Counted from the stretch's first letter, positions 31,129-38,962 are shown. The stretch is DNA of 41,405 nt from Candidatus Eisenbacteria bacterium (GCA_030017955.1 JASEGR010000018.1:1-41405); one strand, 5' to 3'. A program made the numbers and translations. The notes: generated by a model not told the origin, from the letters alone.

Positions 31129-31742
31129 TGTTGCTCCTTTTGCTTCCTTCTAGCTCCATATTTGTCATAGTATCCCTGCTTAGAGAAGAATTCATGGATT
31201 TCATAGGCTAGTCCTTCAGCCCACTCAACTGCCTTACCCATTCGATCCGGTGTCATGTGACAGAATGATACGTCAATTTCTATTCCATCGGTTTCTCCTT
31301 TCGTTGTATCCATTCTCCAAACCTCAGCTCTCCTGATAGGTACCCCAGCCATTTTAAGGAGGTATCCATACAGACCAATCTGATGCGTATCAATGTAGGT
31401 CGAAGCCGTTGTCTTTCCAGTCTTCCATTCAAACAGGATATCTTCATCATGGCAGTCGATCACTCCGGCCAAGGAAAGCCAGGGAAAGCGTGAGGCTTCG
31501 TAGCGTTTTTCGACCACTGGATGAGTCAAGACACGTCCAGCGAGTAAATCGCACGTTTTGGTCTTAAGCAACTGGGTAGCCCAGTGAGCATGATAGTTCT
31601 TCCCATTCTCCATTGCCTCTGAAGATGGACGATCAAAGCGAAAGTACATTTTGACTGCATCATCGCTTTTGCCAAGCTCCCAGGCCCGGAGTAGTGAGTA
31701 GCTGGCAGTCAACGTATGCGATAGGTCAGTTAGAGCCGGCAT
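31125..31742 (-). CDS. PD-(D/E)XK nuclease (RecB/Cas4-like)
   Basis: This encodes 205 aa from ATG 31742. The core motif LSLAGVIDCHDEDILFEWKT followed by GK gives D...E-x-K, and QIGLYGYLLKMAGVPIRRAE is the motif QxxxY common in the RecB/PD-DEXK group. An N-terminal helical part (SYSLLRAWELGKSDDAVKMY) precedes it. It is the likely exonuclease of the phage replication/recombination set, with the SSB-like gene as partner (4-base overlap). Confidence 0.85.
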   Translation of the reverse strand: MPALTDLSHTLTASYSLLRAWELGKSDDAVKMYFRFDRPSSEAMENGKNYHAHWATQLLKTKTCDLLAGRVLTHPVVEKRYEASRFPWLSLAGVIDCHDEDILFEWKTGKTTASTYIDTHQIGLYGYLLKMAGVPIRRAEVWRMDTTKGETDGIEIDVSFCHMTPDRMGKAVEWAEGLAYEIHEFFSKQGYYDKYGARRKQKEQQ

Positions 31743-32142
31743 CGATCCTCCGAATCACTATCTGCTGTTCACGTTGGAGCGGAACAATACCCTTCGGGAT
31801 TTTCCCGGCTGCTTCCACTGCCTGACTCATCACGTCGTACCGAACTGAGCGGCGAACATAACCCTGGTCAACCAATGGCTCTGGGTCTCCCTTGAAGGCA
31901 TACTTCGATCCATAGTACCGTAGCGAAACTTTCACTCTATCTCCTGAGACTGCTGTCAGGTTCGGATGTATCTCGTGCATCTTTTCTGCAAGAACTGTTT
32001 TTACTTGTTCAAGAGCTGCATCAACCTGCTCTTTCATCGTCAGAATCGTTACCAAAATATCCTCAGCCTTCTGGTTAGAGAGAAACTGATTCGATCCCTC
32101 AATGAGGGCTGGTAGTTTTTCGGTATCAAGACTGAGCTTCAT
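31726..32142 (-). CDS. Hypothetical protein upstream of the nuclease
   Basis: This encodes 138 aa from ATG 32142 with GGAGG upstream (MKLSLDTEKLPALIEGSNQF). Helical N-half (AALEQVKTVLAEKMHEIHPN), then a beta-rich half (RVKVSLRYYGSKYAF, IPLQREQQIVIRRI-like pattern). It overlaps the nuclease start by 17 bases. Possibly a recombination partner. Unknown family. Confidence 0.65.
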   Translation of the reverse strand: MKLSLDTEKLPALIEGSNQFLSNQKAEDILVTILTMKEQVDAALEQVKTVLAEKMHEIHPNLTAVSGDRVKVSLRYYGSKYAFKGDPEPLVDQGYVRRSVRYDVMSQAVEAAGKIPKGIVPLQREQQIVIRRIDAGSN

Positions 32143-32368
32143 GGTCCTCCTTTCTCTTATCATCACCCATCGCCTTGAGCTGATGTCGTTTCACGATGAA
32201 CTCTTTAATATCAGAGCTATCAAACTCTGCCCGGATACGCTGAAAATCAGTGGGCTGAATCGAGAAGGTATAGTGATAGAAACGATCGTTGATTACTCTC
32301 ACGCTCACTGGTTCATATCCTTGCATGGCTAGAAAGGTAGCTAGATCAAGTTTGGGAGTTTCGATCAT
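32126..32368 (-). CDS. DUF5659-like small protein
   Basis: This encodes 80 aa from ATG 32368. The opening TPKLDLATFLAMQGYEPVSV, then FYHYTFSIQPTDFQRIRAEF and IKEFIVKRHQLKAMGDD, fits a small family of phage proteins that start with a DLA-FL--G motif. It is charged at the end. Function unknown. It overlaps its neighbours on both sides. Confidence 0.65.
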   Translation of the reverse strand: MIETPKLDLATFLAMQGYEPVSVRVINDRFYHYTFSIQPTDFQRIRAEFDSSDIKEFIVKRHQLKAMGDDKRKEDHEAQS

Positions 32369-32556
32369 TGTATGCTGCTTTCTGACTCTTCACACCGAAG
32401 ACATATCCCCTCGAAGAAATTGTGGTGACAGTACACTACTCTCATTCCTTCATCGATCATCTTTTCCTCTGCATCAACCCAGCTAATCTGGCCCGTCATA
32501 TATCGTGTAGTAATTTCTTTGAGTATTTCATCGCTTCTGGTGAGCGTTTTCATCAT
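32365..32556 (-). CDS. 63-aa hypothetical protein
   Basis: This runs from ATG 32556 (AGGAG upstream): MMKTLTRSDEILKEITTRYM, SWVDAEEKMIDEGMRVVYCH. Late HHNFFEGICLRCEES has a Cys/His set that could hold zinc. ATGA coupling to the next gene. Unknown function. Confidence 0.6.
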   Translation of the reverse strand: MMKTLTRSDEILKEITTRYMTGQISWVDAEEKMIDEGMRVVYCHHNFFEGICLRCEESESSIQ

Positions 32557-32562
32557 TGACTC

Positions 32563-32706
32563 CTAATAGAATAAGCTCATTAACCAGTTGATAACCCCGA
32601 TAGTCCAGGAACCTACAACCGGGAAGAGAACGATCAGGAGGATGAGACAGCAACAAGCATTACCAGACCCATCTGTCTTATTCTCATTTGTATCATTCTC
32701 ACTCAT
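32563..32706 (-). CDS. 47-aa membrane protein
   Basis: This runs from ATG 32704-32706, overlapping the previous stop (ATGA): MSENDTNENKTDGSGNACCC LILLIVLFPVVGSWTIGVIN... A polar N-terminus precedes one hydrophobic span with a CCC cluster. The stop is TAG. Role unknown. Confidence 0.6.
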   Translation of the reverse strand: MSENDTNENKTDGSGNACCCLILLIVLFPVVGSWTIGVINWLMSLFY

Positions 32707-32882
32707 TGGGGAACTCTTTCTGCCAATTCATCACGATAGACATCAACTGCAAGATCTATAGCATCCCCTTCAGCAGACTCAAATGCTTCATCAATCTCTT
32801 CCTGGGTGGCTAATCGACCGTGTTCCTCCCAGAACCTGTCGCTGAAGGCTTCTACCCAATTTTCGGTGTCTACTCTGCTCAT
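32703..32882 (-). CDS. 59-aa acidic hypothetical protein
   Basis: This runs from ATG 32880-32882 with AAGGA upstream: MSRVDTENWVEAFSDRFWEE, ATQEEIDEAFESAEGDAIDL. It is strongly acidic and helical. It is coupled to the membrane protein genes on either side. DNA mimicry is possible but unproven. Confidence 0.6.
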   Translation of the reverse strand: MSRVDTENWVEAFSDRFWEEHGRLATQEEIDEAFESAEGDAIDLAVDVYRDELAERVPQ

Positions 32883-33073
32883 TAATCCTTCTTTCGACCC
32901 ATGTTTGACGGAGAAACTCTCCTCGAATCCATCTTCTGACGAGCAGCAAGCTGTACAACTCCTCTAATGTCATCATGTAACCCCCCTATAAAATTGATAA
33001 TTCGATAGAGAAAATATAAGAAAACTATGTCAAAGAAGAGTAGTATCCCGATCATTATCCAAATAAAATCCAC
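32882..33073 (-). CDS. 63-aa membrane protein
   Basis: This runs from GTG 33073 (GGAGG four bases upstream). FIWIMIGILLFFDIVFLYFL is a strong membrane segment; the rest is a basic cytoplasmic tail (VVQLAARQKMDSRRVSPSNM). Unknown role. Confidence 0.65.
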   Translation of the reverse strand: MDFIWIMIGILLFFDIVFLYFLYRIINFIGGLHDDIRGVVQLAARQKMDSRRVSPSNMGRKKD

Positions 33074-33097
33074 GATACCTCCATTCTTTATTTGTAT

Positions 33098-33139
33098 TCA
33101 GTGCCGGTCTGCCCATTCATCCTGCTCTCGTTCTATCAT
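33098..33139 (-). CDS. Possible 13-aa micro-ORF
   Basis: ATG 33139 with AGGAG at good distance reads MIEREQDEWADRH then TGA. It sits in the short gap after the initiator gene. It may be a leader peptide or chance. Confidence 0.25.
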   Translation of the reverse strand: MIEREQDEWADRH

Positions 33140-33158
33140 TAATTGACTCCTATAGTAG

Positions 33159-33656
33159 TCACTTTTTAAAAATTCTTTGTATCCATGTCTCAAAGCTAAT
33201 GCCCTCTAACTTTCCGCTAAAACACCATTCTCTATAAAGAGGGTTGGTCCCGTTTTCTAAAAAATCCTCTTTTCTTTTCTTCTTTACTTCTTTACTTCTT
33301 ATAAGAGTTTGCGTGGAAGTTTGCGTCTGCGTTGCGTCAGGATTGCGTGAACCGTTGCGTTGGTCGTTGCTTGAAGCTTGGTATTCTGGCCATTTACAGA
33401 TACGAATTGTGGTATATCCACGTTGCACCAACCGTTGCACCACCCGTTGCGTCTCGAGCCTTTTTACTGCTCTATATGCTGTAGTTGGCGTTGCGTAACC
33501 GAGAGAATTTGCGAGCTGGAACGTCCCACCAGACCATTCTCCTGTGGAAAAATCAACGAGTAAAAGTAGCTTTACAAATACATCGAAGGCCGTTCGATCG
33601 TGCATGAGGAAGTTATTGTCTAATATCTTGCGGTGTAGCTTAACCCAACCAGACAT
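33159..33656 (-). CDS. Replication initiator-like winged-helix protein
   Basis: This encodes 165 aa from ATG 33654-33656 (MSGWVKLHRKILDNNFLMHD), with AAGGG upstream. The N-terminal ~100 residues resemble phage replisome-organiser/DnaD N-terminal domains (FDVFVKLLLLVDFSTGEWSG, PTTAYRAVKRLETQRVVQRL). A Thr/Gln-rich linker (NPDATQTQTSTQTLIRSKEV) is followed by a basic patch, and a C-terminal segment ENGTNPLYREWCFSGKLEGI. It is the first gene of the early operon. The linker region of the DNA carries phased repeats, as in lambda O-type origins. Confidence 0.72.
   Translation of the reverse strand: MSGWVKLHRKILDNNFLMHDRTAFDVFVKLLLLVDFSTGEWSGGTFQLANSLGYATPTTAYRAVKRLETQRVVQRLVQRGYTTIRICKWPEYQASSNDQRNGSRNPDATQTQTSTQTLIRSKEVKKKRKEDFLENGTNPLYREWCFSGKLEGISFETWIQRIFKK
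33255..33305 (-). other. A+T-rich tract next to the phased repeats
   Basis: A roughly 50-bp tract with long pyrimidine runs on the plus strand (TTTACTTC repeated) adjoins the ACGCAA array. It would melt easily and could be the DNA-unwinding element of an origin. Confidence 0.5.
33309..33360 (-). repeat. Five phased ACGCAA motifs in the initiator gene (candidate origin)
   Basis: TTGCGT (minus ACGCAA) starts at 33309, 33321, 33332, 33343 and 33355: steps of 12, 11, 11 and 12 bases, close to one DNA turn. Further copies or variants lie at 33423, 33435, 33447 and 33491. They are inside the initiator-like gene and adjoin an A+T-rich tract. Confidence 0.65.
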
Positions 33657-33670
33657 AATACCCTTCATAC

Positions 33671-33722
33671 AAAAGCACCGGAGCAAGCATGTCATTCAGG
33701 GAAGAATGGACGGCTCCGGTGC
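33671..33722 (-). terminator. Leader attenuator hairpin before the initiator gene
   Basis: A perfect 10-bp stem (33713-33722 with 33675-33684), with an inner CATTC/GAATG stem in the loop, is followed by four T (33671-33674). It lies between the promoter and the initiator start. Its loop can also pair with the 5' end of the same transcript. Confidence 0.75.
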
Positions 33723-33775
33723 AGGTACCTAGTTGTACGAAAATGACACGCACGTCCGACTTCCCTGATATATTC

Positions 33776-33804
33776 AATATACAAATCCCCCGACAAGTTG
33801 TCAA
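33776..33804 (-). promoter_or_regulatory. Strong sigma70-like early promoter
   Basis: TTGACA (33799-33804), 17-bp spacer, TATATT (33776-33781), reading leftward into the replication genes. Transcription should start near 33769. Confidence 0.85.
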
Positions 33805-33813
33805 GGGGCATAC

Positions 33814-33845
33814 AAAAGACCGAACCGCTTTACACAGTCCGGTCT
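33814..33845 (-). terminator. Terminator-like hairpin upstream of the early promoter
   Basis: On the minus strand AGACCG pairs with CGGTCT, and TTTTG follows. It would keep stray late transcription out of the early operon. Confidence 0.5.
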
Positions 33846-33998
33846 CAGTTCTCAGTACTGATGTGGCGGTCGTCACGGCTTTTAGTGTGGAAGCAACCGA
33901 GTTGTCCCGCCTATCGCATCCCAGGCACCACACATCGTGATGCGAAACTCATTCCCCATGCATAGGGCATCAGTAGAAAGAGTATATCAAATATAAAC

Positions 33999-34025
33999 CA
34001 CAAAGGCGCCTGTAGGCGCCCTGTG
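33999..34025 (-). terminator. Terminator of the late operon
   Basis: A G+C-rich stem (GGCGCC/GGCGCC with CACA flanks, 4-nt loop) is followed by a T-rich stretch on the minus strand. It is the last of three hairpins downstream of the holin-like gene; the others are at 34036-34052 (CCTGGG/CCCAGG) and 34066-34093 (7-bp stem). Confidence 0.65.
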
Positions 34026-34099
34026 GATGTATTCACCCTGGGAGCTACCCAGGAAAAGGAATGGGTGTCTCGAAAGGAGGATCAAACGAGACAAATTCA

Positions 34100-34288
34100 C
34101 TATAGCGTAACTGGTGCTTTCGTCAAGAATCGCATGACGACATCCAGTAGTGATTTTAAGATCATCAATCCACCCAATTCTGGATTATCTGCCGGTAGAG
34201 CAACCAGCACACCGGCAACCGCTTGGAGTACTGCTACCCAAAAAGTCTTACTGGTCCAGAATACTTTGACTACTTTTGATTGTGCCAT
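34100..34288 (-). CDS. Holin-like membrane protein
   Basis: This encodes 62 aa from ATG 34288 (GGAG upstream). KVFWTSKTFWVAVLQAVAGV LVAL is a membrane segment. The end ILKSLLDVVMRFLTKAPVTL fits a common small phage protein with the W-SKTFW opening, often beside endolysins. It is located right after the M23 peptidase. Likely part of the lysis cassette; topology not proven. Confidence 0.65.
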   Translation of the reverse strand: MAQSKVVKVFWTSKTFWVAVLQAVAGVLVALPADNPELGGLMILKSLLDVVMRFLTKAPVTL

Positions 34289-34289
34289 C

Positions 34290-34892
34290 TTAGTCTCCTC
34301 TCAACCACTTATCCACATAGCTATTGAACGCATAGATCTCGCCATCGAACCTACGGCGAGCAGCATCCCGACAGTCATTCTTCAGGCTCTCTTCGTTAGG
34401 AGTCTTTCCAGGATGGCCATGCTTCCATAGGTTCCCGGCTAATTCATAGTACGTCTGCGCGTATTGGTCTTCTGTCACTTTACCTCCTTCTATTATCAAC
34501 GATAGTGGATCAATGAAATTTGCGAAATTGATGGTAGTGCCATTTCTACGAACATCCCAATGACAATGAGGTTTCGATGATTTTCCGGTATTTCCAGATT
34601 TACCAAGGGTTTCACCTTCACTGACTTTCCCACTATTCCCTGGATATTCTAAATGCATGAGACGATGGGTATATGTTCCGATCAGTTCAACGACATTGCC
34701 ACCATCAGTATTCCATAAGGCACGAGCAACACCGCTCTCAGGTGCCTTTATTGTGGTACCTATCGGGCAGATGATGTCAATGCCCAGGTGTGGCTTCCCG
34801 GATAAGCCATTTTTTCTAAAGAAAGAATTGTTTGGATAAGGCTCACCGAATTTGAACCCAATAGGCTCCATTTTGTCGATCGGGAATTTCAT
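34290..34892 (-). CDS. M23 (LytM) metallopeptidase endolysin
   Basis: This encodes 200 aa from ATG 34892. The catalytic zinc motif HLGIDIICPIGTTIKAPESG (H-x3-D) and the second motif KPHCHWDVRRNG (HxH) are intact, with VAR...GGNVVELIG between. The C-terminal ~70 residues (YAQTYYELAGNLWKHGHPGK, DAARRRFDGEIYAFNSYVDK) may bind the wall. It cleaves peptidoglycan cross-links. There is no signal peptide, so release depends on the nearby holin-like proteins. Confidence 0.9.
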   Translation of the reverse strand: MKFPIDKMEPIGFKFGEPYPNNSFFRKNGLSGKPHLGIDIICPIGTTIKAPESGVARALWNTDGGNVVELIGTYTHRLMHLEYPGNSGKVSEGETLGKSGNTGKSSKPHCHWDVRRNGTTINFANFIDPLSLIIEGGKVTEDQYAQTYYELAGNLWKHGHPGKTPNEESLKNDCRDAARRRFDGEIYAFNSYVDKWLRGD

Positions 34893-35125
34893 AGCTTTTT
34901 GAAGGCGAATTGAATAATAAGCTGCATCACAAAGAATGCTACACCTAATCCACCAAGCCAGCGAGCCCGATCAATGTCTTGCTTATGGAGATGTGCGCTG
35001 AGCATTTCTAGGCCCTCTCTAAGATGGACGAGATGATTCGTCTTAATATCCTCTATGTCTTCCTTGATGTCATCAATACTGACTTCAAGGCGTGTGATTC
35101 GCTCTTTGTCTGATCCATTAGCCAT
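34889..35125 (-). CDS. XhlA-like protein (holin/haemolysin family)
   Basis: This encodes 78 aa from ATG 35125. A coiled-coil (RITRLEVSIDDIKEDIEDIK) is followed by a C-terminal membrane span (RWLGGLGVAFFVMQLIIQFA). This is the XhlA layout. It overlaps the peptidase gene by four bases. Role: part of the membrane step of lysis. Confidence 0.8.
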   Translation of the reverse strand: MANGSDKERITRLEVSIDDIKEDIEDIKTNHLVHLREGLEMLSAHLHKQDIDRARWLGGLGVAFFVMQLIIQFAFKKL

Positions 35126-35132
35126 AGAACCT

Positions 35133-35465
35133 CTAAAGAAAACGAGCTAGTGTGGAGAGTAAGCCCTTCACCAGTTGGGGGTTCGTTCCCTGAATTGGTG
35201 GTTGAGCAGCAGGAGGCAATCCCTCAGTCTGTGAACCTGAAGCCTGCGCCAGTTGTCGTCCGAAGCTCGTCACAGTGGTCGGAGAGGGGCTAAGACTCGG
35301 CGGCGCAACCTGCTGCGTCGGTGCTCCTGTCGGATTTGAACCCTGCACGGCCGAGACCTGAGCCCCCACCGGCAGGGTTGTCTGGGGTGTCAAGCCACCC
35401 GTCGCACTGGCTCGACGTTCCAATGCCTCTCGAATCAATGGGCTGATTTGTTGTACATCTGCCAT
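35133..35465 (-). CDS. Pro/Gln/Ser-rich small late protein
   Basis: This encodes 110 aa from ATG 35465 (MADVQQISPLIREALERRAS). The centre is low-complexity (NPTGAPTQQVAPPSLSPSPT) and the end helical (NPQLVKGLLSTLARFL). It lies between the putative ejection proteins and the lysis genes. A virion linker or ejected peptide is possible. Confidence 0.55.
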   Translation of the reverse strand: MADVQQISPLIREALERRASATGGLTPQTTLPVGAQVSAVQGSNPTGAPTQQVAPPSLSPSPTTVTSFGRQLAQASGSQTEGLPPAAQPPIQGTNPQLVKGLLSTLARFL

Positions 35466-35467
35466 GA

Positions 35468-37477
35468 TTACTCCTCGTATGCGGTACCGATGAGTGGTTC
35501 AGGTACTTCTGTTTTTCCTCCCAGTTTTGATGACTCAATGATATTGTCAACTTCTTGATCGAAAATACTATTAATGGTAGCGAGTTTCACTTCAATCTCT
35601 CCCATTGTACTCCCAAAACCAGGGAGCAGTGCTTCGGCAGTCTTGATGTCAAACTTGGCGAGCTGCCCTGCCTCACCCATTGCCTTAATCAGTGTGATGG
35701 CGAGAGGAGTTCTCATCTCGTTATAGGCTTGAACAACCTTATTTTCACCGACCGCTCCTTGGATATTCAAACCGACACCTTTTATTCTCTGTCCGATGCC
35801 AGATTGAGCAGGATTCATTGAACTGACCAAGTTGGCAGCAGACTTCAATACTGATCGAGCAGTCTGAATCTTGGCAATATCTCTCTGTTGGTTGACAGAG
35901 AGATCAATCCCACCGGCTTTCTTTTTGTTGGCAGTCTCGTAGATCGTCTTGAGTTCATTGATGTGCTTCCCACCCGTTTCTTTTAGATCAAGAAGCATGG
36001 CAGCCGTAATTTCCTCTTGAGAGATGAGTGGCTCTTCTGTCTTCGTGCCAGCCAGACCACCCTCAAGTCCACTCCCAAAGATTTGTGATTCGAGGCCACT
36101 GACCGGCTGTGACAAACTAGGCTGTTGTCCTAGTTGTTTCATGGAAGAGAAGACCTTCGTTAGGTTTGTATCAAACTCCTTGTCACCAGTGGCACCGATG
36201 ATCGGTGCGGTGGTTGTTGCAAGAGAAGAGCCGGACGGGAAGAAGAGCGCTGCTCCACCACGAACGCCTAGTTGTTCGACTAATCGGTTGAGTCCCTCCC
36301 GAGCCAGGGGTATATCCTCAAGCGTGATTTTCTCAAGTGTGCCACGGATCAGCTCACCGATTTGCTGGACTCCTCGCTTGATGGGGAGGTTAGTCCCAAG
36401 AAGGGGGATCGTTCCTGTTGCCGATGTCTCAAGTCCCTCAGCGGCATCAAATAGCAGTGACTGGAGCTTTGTTCTCTGGGCCACTTGCGGGTTAGCCTTG
36501 CCAACTGCCTCGGCGATCGTATCCCGAATAATCACCAGCGCATTCTTCTTATCTGGGATTGCTCCGCCTTTCTCAAGTGAGGTGTAAATCTTCGACATCT
36601 GTTCGCCAACCTCTTGACCGATCGGGAAAAGTGTAGCGCTGGAGATTCTGCCATTCTTGGCTGCTCTCTGAATTTTCTCTCCAACTTTATAGATCACTTC
36701 ATCAACCCCCTCAGCATTGCCGGTGATATGGAGACTCTGCCCAATCCGATCAATAAAGTTGCTGATAACCCCACCTTCGCCATAGATGGGGATGTCTCGT
36801 GGGTTCCCGGCTAGTTCCTCTTTGATTTGAACACCAAGTGCTTTCATAATTCTAGCGTTCTGATCCTGACGCTGGGCTGCCGCGCCACCGACCTTGATCC
36901 CTGCCAGCCTGCCTGCTTCATCAATCCCATCAACGATCTGCTTACGATTCCAGGAGGCAAAGACGCTGGTCGGAGCCACCTTCGGATTGACCACGCCTGC
37001 CTTCATTGATTGGCTGAAACTTTGGATAAATGGCTGAGTGATCCCTGCCTTAGCTGCTGTAGCGGCCTTGAGACCACGGAAGGCACCTCCAAGCAGAGGC
37101 CCAGCCGCTCCAAAGGCAGCCTCTCCGACAACTCTCCCTGGCTCACGCTTCCTTTCGCGTTTCTGGAGAAATGCCTCAGTCGCAGCCCCACCAAGCGCTG
37201 AACCAGCAGCAGCGCCGGCAACTGTTCCTACTCCTGGGACAACTGAACCGGCTAACCCTCCAAGAGCGCCCGTCAGAGTCCCCACCGCTGCCGGAGCAAT
37301 TTCACGAGCGAAGCTCCGTGGCTGCTCACGTGGTTGTTCCGGTGCTGGCTGTTCTGGAGCTAGACCCCCTTCCTGAGTGAGTGTCTGCTGTGAGGCACGC
37401 TGAATCCGAGCATCGTCCCAGCCTTGACGACGAGCCTCTTCCATCCTGCGTTTGAGTTCAGACTGCGTAATCGACAT
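35468..37477 (-). CDS. Large internal/ejection-type virion protein
   Basis: This encodes 669 aa from ATG 37477 (MSITQSELKRRMEEARRQGW). Helical N-terminus, then a Gly/Ala-rich amphipathic segment (VGTLTGALGGLAGSVVPGVG, AGAAAGSALGGAATEAF) that could insert in membranes. A long alpha-helical body follows. Such proteins, next to coiled-coil partners, are typical of podoviral ejection proteins that form a trans-envelope channel. No enzyme motif seen. Confidence 0.7.
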   Translation of the reverse strand: MSITQSELKRRMEEARRQGWDDARIQRASQQTLTQEGGLAPEQPAPEQPREQPRSFAREIAPAAVGTLTGALGGLAGSVVPGVGTVAGAAAGSALGGAATEAFLQKRERKREPGRVVGEAAFGAAGPLLGGAFRGLKAATAAKAGITQPFIQSFSQSMKAGVVNPKVAPTSVFASWNRKQIVDGIDEAGRLAGIKVGGAAAQRQDQNARIMKALGVQIKEELAGNPRDIPIYGEGGVISNFIDRIGQSLHITGNAEGVDEVIYKVGEKIQRAAKNGRISSATLFPIGQEVGEQMSKIYTSLEKGGAIPDKKNALVIIRDTIAEAVGKANPQVAQRTKLQSLLFDAAEGLETSATGTIPLLGTNLPIKRGVQQIGELIRGTLEKITLEDIPLAREGLNRLVEQLGVRGGAALFFPSGSSLATTTAPIIGATGDKEFDTNLTKVFSSMKQLGQQPSLSQPVSGLESQIFGSGLEGGLAGTKTEEPLISQEEITAAMLLDLKETGGKHINELKTIYETANKKKAGGIDLSVNQQRDIAKIQTARSVLKSAANLVSSMNPAQSGIGQRIKGVGLNIQGAVGENKVVQAYNEMRTPLAITLIKAMGEAGQLAKFDIKTAEALLPGFGSTMGEIEVKLATINSIFDQEVDNIIESSKLGGKTEVPEPLIGTAYEE

Positions 37478-37479
37478 AG

Positions 37480-38871
37480 CTATCTCACTATTCCGAGAAT
37501 CCTCGTTGCACTATCGAGCAATGATCCACCTTGCGAACTAGGAAGAAAACCAGCAAAGGCATTCCGCATGATCTCCTGTCGTCCCTTAGCCTGCGTGCTC
37601 GCTGGTCTTGAGCCAGCCACTTGTAGCTGAGCCCCTTGCGCCGGTGTTCCAGCTCCTTGGATAGTGTCCGTACTACTCTGGAGAGTTTGGAACATTGATC
37701 TCTGTCCGAGAGGAATACCCTGTAGGTTGCTGACTGAACCAAAACCAGACGGAAGAGCTTCGCCACCTACCACTGGCAAGCCTGGTTCTTCTCGACCGCC
37801 ATCTTTGCCCAGGAGCTTGTTCAGCACGGAATCAAGTGCTGTGCCTCCAGTGCCACTGCCTGATCCTGGTACCTTACCTTTTGGCTCATAGCGAAGAATG
37901 TTGCCCTGCTTATCCGTAATGGCGACCCGATTCCCAAGATCAATCTTTTCGTAGCCAAGGAGTGCCTGCTTCTCTTGATGAGCGAACTGCTGTTCCAAGA
38001 GCTGCTTCTGCTGGGCAAACTCTCGCTCAGCTGCGGCTAGTTGATTGGCTTGTTGCCATTCAAGTTGAGAGAGCTGACGATCGCTCTGCATCTTGTCGAG
38101 CAAGAGGGTCAGTTGTGTTTGCTTGTCTTGGGTAAAGCCAGTCATCTCACGGCTAAAGCGGTCAGACATCCGATCAATCCTGAGGAGGACTGGTTGGAGT
38201 TCACGCTGCTGTTCAGCCGTCAGAAGCTGAAGTTGTTGAACAACATTTGATTCACCCTTTGAGATCGCTTCAAGGATTGGTTCGGCGGCCATACCAAGAC
38301 GGCCCAGCGTCTTCTGGAGCGGTTCTTCCTCAGCCGCGATCTGCCTGCGCCGTTGGGCCTCATTCGTCAACGTTCCCTGCGTTCGTGTCGTGACATCTTC
38401 ATCGAGACGATCCAGCAGGTTCTTAATACTGCGTGACTCACCCTTGAAAATGTTGAGCTGTTCTTCTAACTGTGGAATACGCTGCTCGCCACGGAGACGC
38501 TGCATCGCTGTTGGGAGTTTTTCTTGAGCACCAGAAAGCCGCTCGAACTCTCTAAACAATCCTTCCTCCTCAGCTCGTTGCCGACCCTGAAGTGCCTCTC
38601 GCTCTTGAGTTTGGCGGCGAGCGAAGGCTTCTTGTTGGGTAGCCTGTTCTCGTGATTGGAAACCGAGGGGATCAACGAGTCTCTCTCGAATACGCCCTAC
38701 ATCACCTTCTCCGGCAGCTAACGCCTCTGCTTCACCACCACGAGCTTCTCGTCCAAGAAGACTTTGAATAGATTGGCGAACATTCTGCGTATGCGCCTTC
38801 GACCAATCTTCAAAGGATTGGCTAGTCGCTCCTCGTGCGACTTCTTTCGCATATTGGTCGGTGAGTGCCAT
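37480..38871 (-). CDS. Coiled-coil virion protein, ejection-partner-like
   Basis: This encodes 463 aa from ATG 38871 (MALTDQYAKEVARGATSQSF); a TTG at 38883 is possible. Gln/Glu/Arg-rich coiled-coil over most of the length (QEREALQGRQRAEEEGLFRE, EREFAQQKQLLEQQFAHQEK), then a Gly/Ser linker (GKVPGSGSGTGG) and a C-terminal GGSLLDSATRILGIVR. Partner of the 669-aa protein (2-base gap). No SD is evident. A strong hairpin stands 32 bases upstream. Confidence 0.7.
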   Translation of the reverse strand: MALTDQYAKEVARGATSQSFEDWSKAHTQNVRQSIQSLLGREARGGEAEALAAGEGDVGRIRERLVDPLGFQSREQATQQEAFARRQTQEREALQGRQRAEEEGLFREFERLSGAQEKLPTAMQRLRGEQRIPQLEEQLNIFKGESRSIKNLLDRLDEDVTTRTQGTLTNEAQRRRQIAAEEEPLQKTLGRLGMAAEPILEAISKGESNVVQQLQLLTAEQQRELQPVLLRIDRMSDRFSREMTGFTQDKQTQLTLLLDKMQSDRQLSQLEWQQANQLAAAEREFAQQKQLLEQQFAHQEKQALLGYEKIDLGNRVAITDKQGNILRYEPKGKVPGSGSGTGGTALDSVLNKLLGKDGGREEPGLPVVGGEALPSGFGSVSNLQGIPLGQRSMFQTLQSSTDTIQGAGTPAQGAQLQVAGSRPASTQAKGRQEIMRNAFAGFLPSSQGGSLLDSATRILGIVR

Positions 38872-38902
38872 AGTCTGTACCAAACGTCAGTTGAAACTTA
38901 TG

Positions 38903-38927
38903 AGCCCAAGACAAAATGTCTTGGGCT
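38903..38927 (-). other. Perfect 11-bp hairpin in intergenic gap
   Basis: AGCCCAAGACA and TGTCTTGGGCT flank a 3-nt loop. There is no U-tract on either side, so it may be a processing or stabilising element ahead of the coiled-coil gene rather than a terminator. Confidence 0.6.
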
Positions 38928-38962
38928 TCTGGGAGCCTCTTTAAGCAAATACTATCACACAC

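Larger units (their letters stand above)
33657..34099. other. Gene-free control region between late and early modules
   Basis: This stretch has no supported gene. From right to left it holds three hairpins that close the late transcript (33999-34093), inverted repeat TCGCATC/GATGCGA (33914-33945), a terminator-like hairpin just upstream of the promoter, the early promoter (33776-33804) and its leader attenuator (33671-33722). Confidence 0.75.

Noticed and set aside
33640-33933. 97-codon minus-strand frame across the early promoter
   Set aside because: It covers the promoter and attenuator and has no SD; random-like composition.
34103-34111. TAGCGTAAC, nine bases of the 11-bp motif, at the end of the holin-like gene
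   Set aside because: Single, incomplete and inside a coding end; a similar partial match at 1204-1215 has a two-base insert. Probably chance.
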